64,000 nucleotides of DNA. Source: Cellvibrio polysaccharolyticus (GTDB lineage Bacteria; Pseudomonadota; Gammaproteobacteria; Pseudomonadales; Cellvibrionaceae). The translations under genes were made by a program, and so were the position numbers. The notes below the pieces were generated by a model, which was not told the origin of the DNA, ran no database searches, and saw only the letters and a list, made by a program, of their open reading frames with translations. The stretch's first letter is position 1, and each line of letters opens with the position of its first letter. Below are positions 53,807-61,662 of this stretch, piece after piece. The stretch is taken from positions 3,100,001-3,164,000 of the forward strand of contig NZ_PRDL01000001.1 in NCBI RefSeq assembly GCF_015182315.1. The letters are read 5' to 3'.

Positions 53807-56296
53807 TTAAAAGTGGCCGCGTACGGTCAGCGCGACATTGCGTGGATCGCCATAGAAATTATGGTAAGCACTATTGCCCACTCGTGAATAATAAGTCTTA
53901 TCAAAAATATTGTTGACGTTCAATGTCGCTGTCCATTGCGGATGCATCCGGTATTCGATAAAAGTATTCCACACCGCATAACCGCTTTGCGTGAAATCAT
54001 ACGGGGTTTCGGTCGTAGCAGGTTGGCCACTGGTGTCATATATACGCACGGTGCCTGACGAATAATTTTCGCCCTGCGCCGTTACGCCACCACCCACGCG
54101 CCAATCCGACAATGCAGCGGGCAAGCGCCAACTGGTATAAATTTTTAACAAATGTCTGGGGGTCACTTTGCTAAAACGTCCGCTGCCGCCTCGTCTGGTT
54201 TCATTGTCATTCCATGTATAACCAACACTAACCCACCAGTCAGACGTAATCTCACCGCTCACTTCTGCGTCGACCCCTTGGCTGACCGCTTCGCCATCAT
54301 CCAGCCAGCAGCAGTTACTACCCAGATCGCCAGGCGTGACCGGATAGTCGCCGTCACGAATTCCTTCACCCTTGCGCTCAATACGATACAGGGAAAAATA
54401 CGTATTCAATTTTCCGTCAGCGAAAGCGCCCTTCACGCCTGCTTCATAATTACGGCCGGTGACAGGATCCAACGCGCTGCCCGGTAAAGGCCCGGCCAGA
54501 CGGCTGGCTTGAGACTCCCAGGTTTCGCCAACACTGACGTACAAACTCCAATGATTGTTCAAGGTATAAACCAAACCGCCATAAGGCGTAAGAATATTCT
54601 TGTCCTCGTGGTAATTATTGGTTGTGCTTCTTACCGATCCGTCCAGATTCAGCGGTTGATAATAATAGTGGTACTCATAGTTGCTATAACGTGCGCCCAG
54701 AATAAACTTCAACGCATCCGTTAAAGAAAACCGGCCCGCCGCATAAAATCCATTCTGCTCAGTGCCGTATTTCGGTTGCTGAAAAAAGGGTAAAAATGCA
54801 TCGTCCGTCGGTTTAGCGAAATCGTAAGGTGTAAACGTGTAAATGTTATTAATGGAATAACGCTCAAGTGTTTGTTCACCAAGCGCGGTGCTTCTTACAT
54901 CCAGCCAACTGCTACCCAGCAACAATTCGTGCTGTTTTCCCCACCATTCCACATTGCCTTTCACGGTAATATCGGCGGCTGTTTGATCACTGGAATAATG
55001 ATAGCGGGTTGCTGTAGACGCACCTCCAGCCAAGGTAATCGGATCAACCGCCGACGAAAAATTCAAACCCATACGGTAATTTTTTTGACGCGTGTCCAGC
55101 ACGTCCAGAGTGACTTCCCAATCCGCATTAAGTTTCTGCTTCAACTGTAAAAACAGGGTATCAATGCGGGTATCGTAAGCTGCCCATGACGGGGCAATAT
55201 AAGTGCTGCGTGGCAGTTTCAAATCGCGGCCATCACTGAAACGCGGCAAACCGAACGCGGTGTAGGGCTGACTGCGATCATCGTAAGTGCCGCCCAGCGT
55301 CAATAGTGTGGATTCAGACAAATCGAATTCGACGATGCCATAAAACATAGTTTTTTCGTTATGCGCTACCTTTTCAAAGGTATCGCCATCCTCATAGGAC
55401 AAAACCGCGCGGCCTCGCACAGCGCCGTCCGCCAGCACGCCACCCGAAACATCCAGTTCGGTACGATAACGATCCCATTCTGCGGCTGAGAACAACACAT
55501 TGCTTTGAAACTCACGAGTGGGACGTTTGCGCACCAGATTCAAGCTCCCGCCGGGCTGGCCGGTACCTGCAAATAAACCGTCTGCACCTCGTAGCACTTC
55601 TACCTGCTCAAATTGCGCCATGTCAGGCAAGATCGCCATGCCGTAACCGCGATACAAGGAAGCACCACCTTCCATCTGGATATTGGTAATTTCATAACCG
55701 CGCGAATAAAAAGCGGTGTGAATAGTGGAATTTTTTTGCAAGGTAATGCCGGTGGTTTGCTCAAGGGCTTGCTCTACCGTAGTGAGATTTTGATCGCGAA
55801 GACGCTGGCCGGTAAGCACCGAAATTGACTGCGGCGTTTCACGCAATGTTTGACCTTTTCCCCAACTGACCTGATCGGTTCCCCAGGAAGTACTATCTGC
55901 ATTCACACCCGCCGCATTCACTTCTACTGCGGGCAAAACACCCGCTGCAGTCGTTTCCAGTGTCCAGGTGTTGTCTGCTTTTTTCACCAGCGTCAGCCCG
56001 CTGCCCTGTAATAATTGCGAAAAAGCTTGCTGCGGCGTGTAATTTCCTTTCAACGCCGGGTGCACTTTGCCTTGCGTAAGAGAGGGGTTAAACGAGAGCG
56101 CAATACCCGCTTCGCTAGCAATTCGAGTGAGGCTGCTACCGAGTGATTGCGAGGGTAAGTCGTAAGCGATGGTGGCAGTTTGCTGCGCGAAAGCTGTGAC
56201 TGGCAGCGCGGCAACGAGGGGAACCAGTGAGCTCATCAAACCGATGCTGATAACACGGCTGAGCAGTTTTTGACGCATGGAAGGAGCGTGGCGCAT
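53807..56296 (-). CDS. FecA-type TonB-dependent siderophore receptor with signalling domain
   Basis: A 829-residue outer-membrane receptor. After the signal peptide (ending near TAFA-QQ), residues about 40-115 form an STN domain (DLPSQSLGSSLTRIASEAGIALSF), the periplasmic segment that talks to a FecR-type anti-sigma factor. The plug (about 145-260) has ETPQSISVLTGQRLRDQN, SRGYEITNIQMEGG and VEVLRGADGLFAGTGQPGGSLNLVRKRPT; the barrel ends in LTVRGHF. This subtype imports ferric siderophores of FpvA/FhuE type and induces its own synthesis. The partner genes fecR and fecI lie upstream on the same strand, separated by 516 bases holding two palindromes. AGGA upstream of ATG 56296. Confidence 0.93.
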   Translation of the reverse strand: MRHAPSMRQKLLSRVISIGLMSSLVPLVAALPVTAFAQQTATIAYDLPSQSLGSSLTRIASEAGIALSFNPSLTQGKVHPALKGNYTPQQAFSQLLQGSGLTLVKKADNTWTLETTAAGVLPAVEVNAAGVNADSTSWGTDQVSWGKGQTLRETPQSISVLTGQRLRDQNLTTVEQALEQTTGITLQKNSTIHTAFYSRGYEITNIQMEGGASLYRGYGMAILPDMAQFEQVEVLRGADGLFAGTGQPGGSLNLVRKRPTREFQSNVLFSAAEWDRYRTELDVSGGVLADGAVRGRAVLSYEDGDTFEKVAHNEKTMFYGIVEFDLSESTLLTLGGTYDDRSQPYTAFGLPRFSDGRDLKLPRSTYIAPSWAAYDTRIDTLFLQLKQKLNADWEVTLDVLDTRQKNYRMGLNFSSAVDPITLAGGASTATRYHYSSDQTAADITVKGNVEWWGKQHELLLGSSWLDVRSTALGEQTLERYSINNIYTFTPYDFAKPTDDAFLPFFQQPKYGTEQNGFYAAGRFSLTDALKFILGARYSNYEYHYYYQPLNLDGSVRSTTNNYHEDKNILTPYGGLVYTLNNHWSLYVSVGETWESQASRLAGPLPGSALDPVTGRNYEAGVKGAFADGKLNTYFSLYRIERKGEGIRDGDYPVTPGDLGSNCCWLDDGEAVSQGVDAEVSGEITSDWWVSVGYTWNDNETRRGGSGRFSKVTPRHLLKIYTSWRLPAALSDWRVGGGVTAQGENYSSGTVRIYDTSGQPATTETPYDFTQSGYAVWNTFIEYRMHPQWTATLNVNNIFDKTYYSRVGNSAYHNFYGDPRNVALTVRGHF

Positions 56297-56373
56297 GAGG
56301 AAATCCTGTGACTGAATAAGTTTTCACTCCCTTGCCAGTCGAGATTTGAAAAGGTGTCATTGGGGGGGTTAAA

Positions 56374-56525
56374 AAATTTAAGCAGGCTAATTCAGACACG
56401 CCGTAAACCCGGCCTTTACGCGCTCCCGGCGCTTCAAGGCACTTCCCACATCCCTGTGGGGCGTCCATGGGGGCTCGACTGCCGCATCCATGCGGCAGAC
56501 GGTCTGTATTAGCCAGCTCAAATTT
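56374..56525. repeat. Dispersed palindrome, family II, copy E
   Basis: 24-base arms (56374-56397 and 56502-56525) pair at 21 of 24 positions. The centre, read on the minus strand, contains a GTCTGCCGCATGG-ATGCGGCAG hairpin followed by TCGAGCCCCCA and, after an insertion relative to copy F, ACGGCGTG. It is oriented opposite to copy F 170 bases away. It lies in the leader of the FecA-like gene. Confidence 0.85.
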
Positions 56526-56697
56526 TTCCTGAAGTTGGGTGCCTGTCAAAAAGCTTCCTTTCGAGTCACAAGATGTTCAGCCAGATCATCCGGAATAACT
56601 ATTCACTGCTCGTTAGTGAATCTATAAAAATTGGTTTAAATCCATATTGATAAATACAGTACAAAAAAAATATATCGAAACAATCCGAAGTATCGGA

Positions 56698-56799
56698 GAT
56701 GTCTTGCTATACCGATAAGAACCGTCTGCCGCATGGATGCGGCAGTCGAGCCCCCAGGGAGGGGTTCACGGCGTGTTCTTATTGGTATAGCAAGACATC
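56698..56799. repeat. Dispersed palindrome, family II, copy F
   Basis: 25-base arms (56698-56722 and 56775-56799) pair at 24 of 25 positions with one G-U. The centre carries CTGCCGCATGG-ATGCGGCAG, then TCGAGCCCCC and ACGGCGTG, as in copy E but shorter. The arms share no sequence with those of copy E. It starts 14 bases past the fecR stop. AT-rich non-coding sequence (56560-56695) lies between the copies. Confidence 0.9.
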
Positions 56800-56812
56800 A
56801 CACTCCCACAAT

Positions 56813-57772
56813 CTAAACATCAGCAGCAATCATCACCCGATATCCCAGCCAATGCTCACTAATACGCAACTGATAAGTATCCGCCAACATCTGGAACGTT
56901 TTATTCAAATCATCCAGTGGAAACGAACCGGAAATCAGTAAATCTGCCAGCTCCGGCTGCACATCGATACGCCCGCGTCGATAGCCCTGCAAACCAGCCA
57001 CCACATCAGCAAGGCGCATGCTATCTGCCACCAACATGCCAAAGCGCCAGGAGGAATGTGCCGGATTAACCGGAGATTGTTCGAGAATATCCGTCGCAGA
57101 AAAACGCAGCGATTGCCCACTCTGTAAATCTACAGGCGTGGCGCGCGCGGCCAGTTGAACATATGCCTGCCCTTCCAGCACATCAACACAAGTCACCTTA
57201 TTGGCCAAACGAATGGCAATCAGCGCGTTTTCATATACCTTGCAAAAACCTTCGGCGGTGGACAACAGCAACGGTTGCGAGGCGCGCATTACCTGAACCG
57301 TAAGCTCGCCTTCCAGCAAATGTACTGCGCGGGTAGTGTCTGAAATATTGAGCGTGGCAGCGCTGGATGCATTCAACCAAAGGGTACTGCCGTCTGCCAA
57401 TTGCTGCGTTTTCCGCTCACCTTTGCCGGTGTAGAGATCACTGCGCAAAAAATTCTGCTCTGACAATTGCCACACAACCGCGCCACTTACCGGCACTGCC
57501 AAAACCAGTATTGCCATCCGGGTAAGTAGGGCCCGGCGCTCTTCATCAACCGGTCTATCCAGTGCTGGCATTGCCAGGCCGGCGGGCACACTGTCCAGCC
57601 TGGCGAGTAAATTTTCTACCCGCTGCCAGGCTGCTCTGTGCGCCGGGCTGCGCGCCTGCCAATGATGAAAGGCCTGCTGCTCGCGGGCACTTAACGGGCG
57701 CTCCTGAACGCGCACAAACCATTCAGCGGTTTCTTCCAGCAGCTGTTGTTGGGACGTGGCAGCCATGTTCAT
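56813..57772 (-). CDS. fecR: FecR-type anti-sigma factor
   Basis: A 319-residue inner-membrane regulator. The N-terminal cytoplasmic part (ETAEWFVRVQERPLSAREQQAFHHWQ) binds the sigma factor. One transmembrane helix lies at about residues 82-100 (MAILVLAVPVSGAVVW). The periplasmic FecR domain (YTGKGERKTQQLADGSTLWLNASS) follows, and the C-terminal DUF4974/STN-like part (LADLLISGSFPLDDLNKTF) should contact the receptor. Its start overlaps the sigma-factor stop by four bases (ATGA), so the two are coupled. It passes the signal of loaded receptor to the sigma factor. Confidence 0.92.
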   Translation of the reverse strand: MNMAATSQQQLLEETAEWFVRVQERPLSAREQQAFHHWQARSPAHRAAWQRVENLLARLDSVPAGLAMPALDRPVDEERRALLTRMAILVLAVPVSGAVVWQLSEQNFLRSDLYTGKGERKTQQLADGSTLWLNASSAATLNISDTTRAVHLLEGELTVQVMRASQPLLLSTAEGFCKVYENALIAIRLANKVTCVDVLEGQAYVQLAARATPVDLQSGQSLRFSATDILEQSPVNPAHSSWRFGMLVADSMRLADVVAGLQGYRRGRIDVQPELADLLISGSFPLDDLNKTFQMLADTYQLRISEHWLGYRVMIAADV

Positions 57773-58284
57773 ACCGGCAAATCACCCATGGCAGAAAGGC
57801 ACAATATCATCGCCTGTTTCATGTCCCGTTTAACGGTTGCCAAAGACACCTGCATGCGCTCGGCAATAACCGGATAGGTTAAACCTTCAATTTGCGAGAG
57901 CAAAAAAACGCGCCTTACCCGTTCGGGCAAAGCGTCCAGCAAGGCGTCGATTTCCTGCAGCGTTTCCAGCAAAACATGGGATTCTTCCGGCGAAGGCACC
58001 ACTTCGGCAGGAAGGCTGGCAAGGGTTTCCAGCCAGGCTTTTTCCAGCGCCTGGCGTTGATACCAGTTCACCAGAATGCCGCGGGCGACGGTGGTAAGCC
58101 AGGCGCGGGGTTCCCGTAACTGCGAAAGATCGCGCGTCAGAGCGCGCATAAAGGTGTCTTGCGCAAGGTCTGCTGCCTGAGCTGCACATCCGAGTTTTTT
58201 GCGCAAAAAATGCAATAACCAGCCATGGTGTTCAGTATAAAGTGCCGCAACCTGATTGCGGTTCAGCGGATTAAGCTCCGCCAT
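57769..58284 (-). CDS. fecI: FecI-type ECF sigma factor
   Basis: A 171-residue sigma factor. Start taken at ATG 58284 (MAELNPLNRNQ), with GGAG eight bases upstream; the longer frame begins with an unlikely MSSGLYRL leader. Region 2 is LYTEHHGWLLHFLRKKLGCAAQAADLAQDTFMRAL, and region 4 is LDALPERVRRVFLLSQIEGLTYPVIAERMQVSLATVKRDMKQA, as in FecI/PvdS-like factors. It would direct RNA polymerase to the receptor gene promoter when iron siderophore is bound. A Fur-like site lies just upstream. It is the first gene of the fecI-fecR-fecA set. Confidence 0.93.
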   Translation of the reverse strand: MAELNPLNRNQVAALYTEHHGWLLHFLRKKLGCAAQAADLAQDTFMRALTRDLSQLREPRAWLTTVARGILVNWYQRQALEKAWLETLASLPAEVVPSPEESHVLLETLQEIDALLDALPERVRRVFLLSQIEGLTYPVIAERMQVSLATVKRDMKQAMILCLSAMGDLPV

Positions 58285-58317
58285 ATCTGACTCCAACCGG
58301 TACAAGCCGGAACTCAC

Positions 58318-58342
58318 GAATAAGAATAGTTATCAATTCTAT
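58318..58342. promoter_or_regulatory. Fur-box-like site upstream of fecI
   Basis: The minus strand reads AATTGATAACTATTCTTATT about 40 bases before the fecI start, close to the GATAAT-type Fur consensus. Iron repression of the sigma gene would fit the family. Confidence 0.6.
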
Positions 58343-58412
58343 CGCGTCCACTCACCCCCGGCAATACGTGCACAACCAGCGACCTGAAAAATATCCGCCG
58401 CCGGATTACAGG

Positions 58413-58446
58413 CAAAAAAAAGCCGGAGGGGTTTCCCCTTCCGGCT
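58413..58446 (-). terminator. Rho-independent terminator after the GH5 gene
   Basis: On the minus strand an AGCCGGAAGGGG/CCCCTCCGGCT hairpin (one unpaired A) is followed by eight U. It lies about 70 bases past the GH5 stop and insulates the gene from the fec set. Confidence 0.92.
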
Positions 58447-58514
58447 GCTGGCTGACCGAATAACCGTAATATTTTGTTTTGGATTGTTGTTTTATGGAAC
58501 CGGTAAAGCGTTCC

Positions 58515-59999
58515 TTATTTTTTGGAAACTGTTGCCTTCACGACATTGGATGCTGGCGACTCGCCGCTTTCGTTGCGAGCAAACACCCGATAGAAATAGG
58601 CTTTTCCGGCTTTCAGCTTGTCGTCATCTTTAAATAACGGCTGCTGCGCCGGATCGAACTCCAGCTTACCATCAGAAACCTTGTCTGCAATAGTTTTCCA
58701 CGGGCCTTTTTCAGATTCAGCACGCTCAATGCGATAGGTACGTGCCAACGGTGCGCCCATCCAGTTAATCGCAACCGTCGGGTTGGCGATATCCCGCAGT
58801 TTCGGCGCTTCCGGCGTCGGCAACGGCGGGGCTTCTTTCAAACCGGCCATTTGCGCCTGCGCCTTGCGAACCAGATCAACCACCGCCTGCTCTTCGTTAG
58901 CCTCAGCTTCCGGGAAACCGGGCAAACGATAACTGTAGTGGCCGGTGTATTCCTTGTGCCAGTAGAAACCGCCATCGTGACGGTGACCACGCCAGCCCCA
59001 GATAAATGCACCGGCGGCACGCGCACCTTTGTGCTCGGCGTTTACGGCGGCTTGCATAATATCATTCAGGCCTTTGGCATCTTTCAAACCGAACTCGCCA
59101 ATGAAATACACTTTTTTGGCATCAATCGCACGCAAGTCTTTATGAACCTGTTCAGGATCGTTGTTGTTATTGGTGGTGTAAAAGTGGTTGGAAATAATAT
59201 CCACGTTGGGGTCATCCAGTGATGACTCAACGATTTTCAAATAAGTACCATCCACAAATAAATGGTTCTTATCCAGCGACTTCACAAAGGCTGCGGTTTT
59301 TTGCACAAATTCGTCGGTGCTGTCTTTCAGCTCGTTACCACTCTCCCACGCCATAATGGCTTTTTCATCGCGGTATTCGCGACCGGTGATGGTATTTTTA
59401 CGGGTAATGACCTGCTCGATAATATGCAAATAGGCCGCGTAGGTTTTGCTGTTCAAATCATGCAAGGCGGTTTCCGGCTCATCGTAAAAGGCTGCCAGCT
59501 GCTCACGACCGCCCCACCATTTCCAATGGTCAATAAACGGCAGAATCAAACGCAAACCGTGCTCGTCGGCCAGCGCGATCATACGGTCATAATGCACCAT
59601 TGCAGCTTCGTTCAAACGTGGCATACCGCCAGCGGTTTCCGGCTTGAGAACATGGGTTTCGCGCTCGCAGGCAGCGTCCCACGGGGTTTCAATAGAGAGC
59701 ACGTACACGCGCATGGCCTTGTGGCCGCTGTATACCAGAGACTTGATCCAGTTTTCCTGCTCGTCGGCGGTGGGCCATTTGAAGTACTGCCCCCAACCGC
59801 GCGGATCAGCTTCACACACGCCACGGGAGTCATCTTCAATACGATGCAGTTCCGGCGCATGGATACCGGCAAACCGGAACTCCTGATCGCCATCCATCAG
59901 GCGATGGCCATCGCGGGTAATAAAGTTATCAAACGCCAGCGCAGGCAAGGCCGAAAGCGCGCCAAACGTCAGCGCAGCAGCCAGACAAAGTCTCTTCAT
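58515..59999 (-). CDS. GH5 family glycosidase with C-terminal fibronectin III domain, probable beta-mannanase
   Basis: A 494-residue secreted enzyme. Start set at ATG 59999 (MKRLCLAAALTF) with AAGAGAAG at good spacing; the signal peptide ends near ALAFDN. The TIM barrel shows the GH5 acid/base in AWESGNEL (E223) and the nucleophile in FIGEFGLKD (E302), with HFYTTNN between. The C-terminal 100 residues (about 390-494, with AINWMGAPLARTYRIERAESEKGPWKTI) form a fibronectin type III module. The barrel pattern resembles mannanase-type GH5 of Cellvibrio; endo-mannan or related hydrolysis is likely, but subfamily is not certain. A monocistronic gene with its own terminator. Confidence 0.85.
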   Translation of the reverse strand: MKRLCLAAALTFGALSALPALAFDNFITRDGHRLMDGDQEFRFAGIHAPELHRIEDDSRGVCEADPRGWGQYFKWPTADEQENWIKSLVYSGHKAMRVYVLSIETPWDAACERETHVLKPETAGGMPRLNEAAMVHYDRMIALADEHGLRLILPFIDHWKWWGGREQLAAFYDEPETALHDLNSKTYAAYLHIIEQVITRKNTITGREYRDEKAIMAWESGNELKDSTDEFVQKTAAFVKSLDKNHLFVDGTYLKIVESSLDDPNVDIISNHFYTTNNNNDPEQVHKDLRAIDAKKVYFIGEFGLKDAKGLNDIMQAAVNAEHKGARAAGAFIWGWRGHRHDGGFYWHKEYTGHYSYRLPGFPEAEANEEQAVVDLVRKAQAQMAGLKEAPPLPTPEAPKLRDIANPTVAINWMGAPLARTYRIERAESEKGPWKTIADKVSDGKLEFDPAQQPLFKDDDKLKAGKAYFYRVFARNESGESPASNVVKATVSKK

Positions 60000-60245
60000 A
60001 GGGCTTCTCTTATTGGTTGTATTCATTCTCAGTACGACATGTAACCGGTTTCAGATGGCAAGATTATCATTCATAACAACCAGATGCCACGCCTGGTTGC
60101 CACAAGAAATGTAAACCGATGATCTGCGCAATATAAAGACCATCGCCCAGCACTCAAGCAAAGACCCAAGCGCGCAATAATCATAATGACGTATCAGCCT
60201 GAACTTATGCGAATCATTCGCATTTCATGATATGGTGACTTTCCT
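60000..60245. other. Divergent promoter region between GH5 gene and TPP riboswitch
   Basis: Holds the minus-strand GH5 promoter and the plus-strand riboswitch promoter. ATGATCTGCGCAAT at 60118-60131 is an imperfect match to the 52242 palindrome (one extra base), too weak to call. The Fur-like palindrome 60207-60223 lies near the right end, just before a TATGGT (60231-60236) that could be the -10 box. Confidence 0.45.
60207..60223. promoter_or_regulatory. Fur-box-like palindrome ATGCGAAT-C-ATTCGCAT
   Basis: Perfect 8-bp inverted repeat around one base, matching the common Fur-box form GCGAATNATTCGC. It sits about 25 bases before the aptamer, overlapping the likely promoter of the riboswitch transcript. 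Confidence 0.6.
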
Positions 60246-60323
60246 GACACGGGGTGTTCTGATGAACAGGGCTGAGATGATACCCGTTGAACCTGATTCA
60301 GTTCACACTGACGAAGGGATGTC
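60246..60323 (+). ncRNA. TPP riboswitch (THI box) aptamer
   Basis: All conserved parts are present in order: P1 strand GACA (60246-60249), GGGGTG, a P3 hairpin GTTC-TGAT-GAAC, AGGGCTGAGATGATACCC, GAACCTGATTCAGTT, and CACTGACGAAGGGA closed by the P1 partner TGTC (60320-60323). This is the thiamine-pyrophosphate-binding fold. It leads into the SDR gene starting at 60383, with a U-rich tract at 60358-60367 in the expression platform. Confidence 0.96.
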
Positions 60324-60324
60324 C

Positions 60325-60417
60325 ATGCTGTTGGTTGCGGTGCATCTTTTCGTCCCGATTTTTCTTTGGCGGAACTTATTGCATGAGCACACTCTCCGGA
60401 AACTCACTCCCTCTTGA
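60325..60417 (+). CDS. Possible 30-codon leader ORF overlapping the SDR start
   Basis: ATG at 60325 is six to seven bases after AAGGGA, the 3' end of the TPP aptamer, which would serve as its ribosome site. The frame encodes a hydrophobic 30-residue peptide beginning MLLVAVHLFVPIFLW, ending at 60417, 35 bases inside the SDR gene in another frame. It may couple or block translation of the SDR, or be fortuitous. Confidence 0.3.
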   Translation: MLLVAVHLFVPIFLWRNLLHEHTLRKLTPS

Positions 60418-61168
60418 TGAACAATTGGTGCTGGTCACCGGCGCTGGCCGTGGGCTGGGTGCACACATTGCGCGCGCATTTCTTGGTCATGGTGCCAGCG
60501 TAATTGTGAATTATCTGAATAGCGGCACCGCCGCAGAGCAACTTGCCCATGAAGCACCTGGCCGTGCGCTGGCGATTCAGGCAGATGTCAGTGATGCCAG
60601 CGCCGTTGCGAAAATGATTGAACAAGCGGAACAGCATTTTAAAAAGCGTGTTACCACGGTGGTCAATAATGCCCTGCCCGCCTTTCAGTTTAATGGCGAT
60701 GCCCGCCCTCACGCGGATGCATTGAGCTGGGGAGATTTGCATCAGCAATTTGAAGGTGTTGTTCGCGGTGCGCTTAATACGGTGCAAGCGGCCTTGCCCG
60801 GTATGCGTGAAAAAGGGTTTGGTCGGGTTATTAACATTGGCACCAACCTGTTTCAAAACCCCGTTGTGCCCTACCACGATTACACCGCGGCCAAAGCTGC
60901 CCTGCTATCACTAACTCGCACGCTTTCGCAGGATCTGGGGCCAAGTGGTATTACCGTGAACATGGTGTCCGGCGGATTGTTGCGCACCACCGATGCATCA
61001 GCAGCAACACCGGAAGCGGTATTTGATTTTATTGCAGCCAGCACGCCGTTGCGCCGGGTAACCACGCCGGAAGAGTTTGCTGATGCAGTGTTGTTTTTTG
61101 CATCGCCCTGGTCGCGTGCGATTACCGGGCAAAATCTGGTGGTTGATGGCGGGCTGGTGAAAAACTGA
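60383..61168 (+). CDS. Short-chain dehydrogenase/reductase under TPP riboswitch
   Basis: A 261-residue classical SDR. Start at ATG 60383 (MSTLSGNSLPLDEQL); longer readings run through the riboswitch. It has the NAD(P) motif TGAGRGLGAHIA, VVNNALP (the NNAG-like motif as NNAL), the catalytic Tyr-Lys pair in YHDYTAAKAALLSL with a Thr in the place of the usual Ser (NIGTNLF), and the C-terminal VDGGLVKN. The Ser-to-Thr change at the catalytic site is unusual. Regulation by TPP and perhaps iron implies a thiamine-linked substrate, but no thiamine-pathway SDR is known to me. A FabG-like reductase is the default name. Confidence 0.9.
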   Translation: MSTLSGNSLPLDEQLVLVTGAGRGLGAHIARAFLGHGASVIVNYLNSGTAAEQLAHEAPGRALAIQADVSDASAVAKMIEQAEQHFKKRVTTVVNNALPAFQFNGDARPHADALSWGDLHQQFEGVVRGALNTVQAALPGMREKGFGRVINIGTNLFQNPVVPYHDYTAAKAALLSLTRTLSQDLGPSGITVNMVSGGLLRTTDASAATPEAVFDFIAASTPLRRVTTPEEFADAVLFFASPWSRAITGQNLVVDGGLVKN

Positions 61169-61186
61169 CGGACTTTAAGGTCGTGC

Positions 61187-61621
61187 TTAAAAGCACGACC
61201 ATTTCATCTCAAAGGTTTTCTCTGTTTCCGAGTCAATAACAAAGTTCAGTGCAGAATAGAGTTTAAAAGCAGGATTGTTTTTATAAACGCTTAATACGAT
61301 TGAAACCTTCGATAACCGGGCTTCATTCTGTAATCTCGCAATCAAATCTCGCCCGATGCCGCGCCCCTGATATTCAGGCAGCAGCTGTATCTGGATCAAA
61401 TCCCAAGGCGCGGAATCTCTCTGTACTTTAAATAGCCCGATATCCTTATTGTCAGCCTGAATGATTTTCGCAGACTCAAAATGAAAGTGAACTCTATCCA
61501 GGTGGTTATCTTGCGACACGTCAATGCCTTCTCGCAGGATATGCTCATTCATCGTGGCATTGCGCAAGCGAAGTAAAAATTCTACATCACTCTCCTGTGC
61601 ATCCCGCAGAGTTACGTCCAT
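61187..61621 (-). CDS. GNAT-family N-acetyltransferase
   Basis: A 144-residue acetyltransferase. The acetyl-CoA-binding motif A is IQIQLLPEYQGRGIGRDLIARL (the QGRGIG core), with motif B around VYKNNPAFKLYSALNFV. The chain opens with MDVTLRDAQESDVEFL, typical of the fold. The substrate is unknown. It is convergent with the SDR gene (18 bases between stops) and may share a transcript with the small membrane-protein gene just upstream (41 bases). Confidence 0.88.
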   Translation of the reverse strand: MDVTLRDAQESDVEFLLRLRNATMNEHILREGIDVSQDNHLDRVHFHFESAKIIQADNKDIGLFKVQRDSAPWDLIQIQLLPEYQGRGIGRDLIARLQNEARLSKVSIVLSVYKNNPAFKLYSALNFVIDSETEKTFEMKWSCF

Positions 61622-61662
61622 GATTTTTGCTGATATTTAACTGATTACAGATAAGCCACATA

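Noticed and set aside
53807..56296. Receptor as part of the pectin uptake machinery
   Set aside because: It has an STN signalling domain and an adjoining fecI-fecR pair with a Fur-like site, which fits siderophore uptake better.
60118..60131. A third LacI operator near the GH5 gene
   Set aside because: ATGATCTGCGCAAT needs a one-base insertion to fit the palindrome and its right half does not match; too weak to call.
60232..60382. N-terminal extensions of the SDR reading upstream through the riboswitch
   Set aside because: They would translate the conserved aptamer; the extension is Cys/Phe-rich and unlike any SDR, while ATG 60383 gives the normal start.
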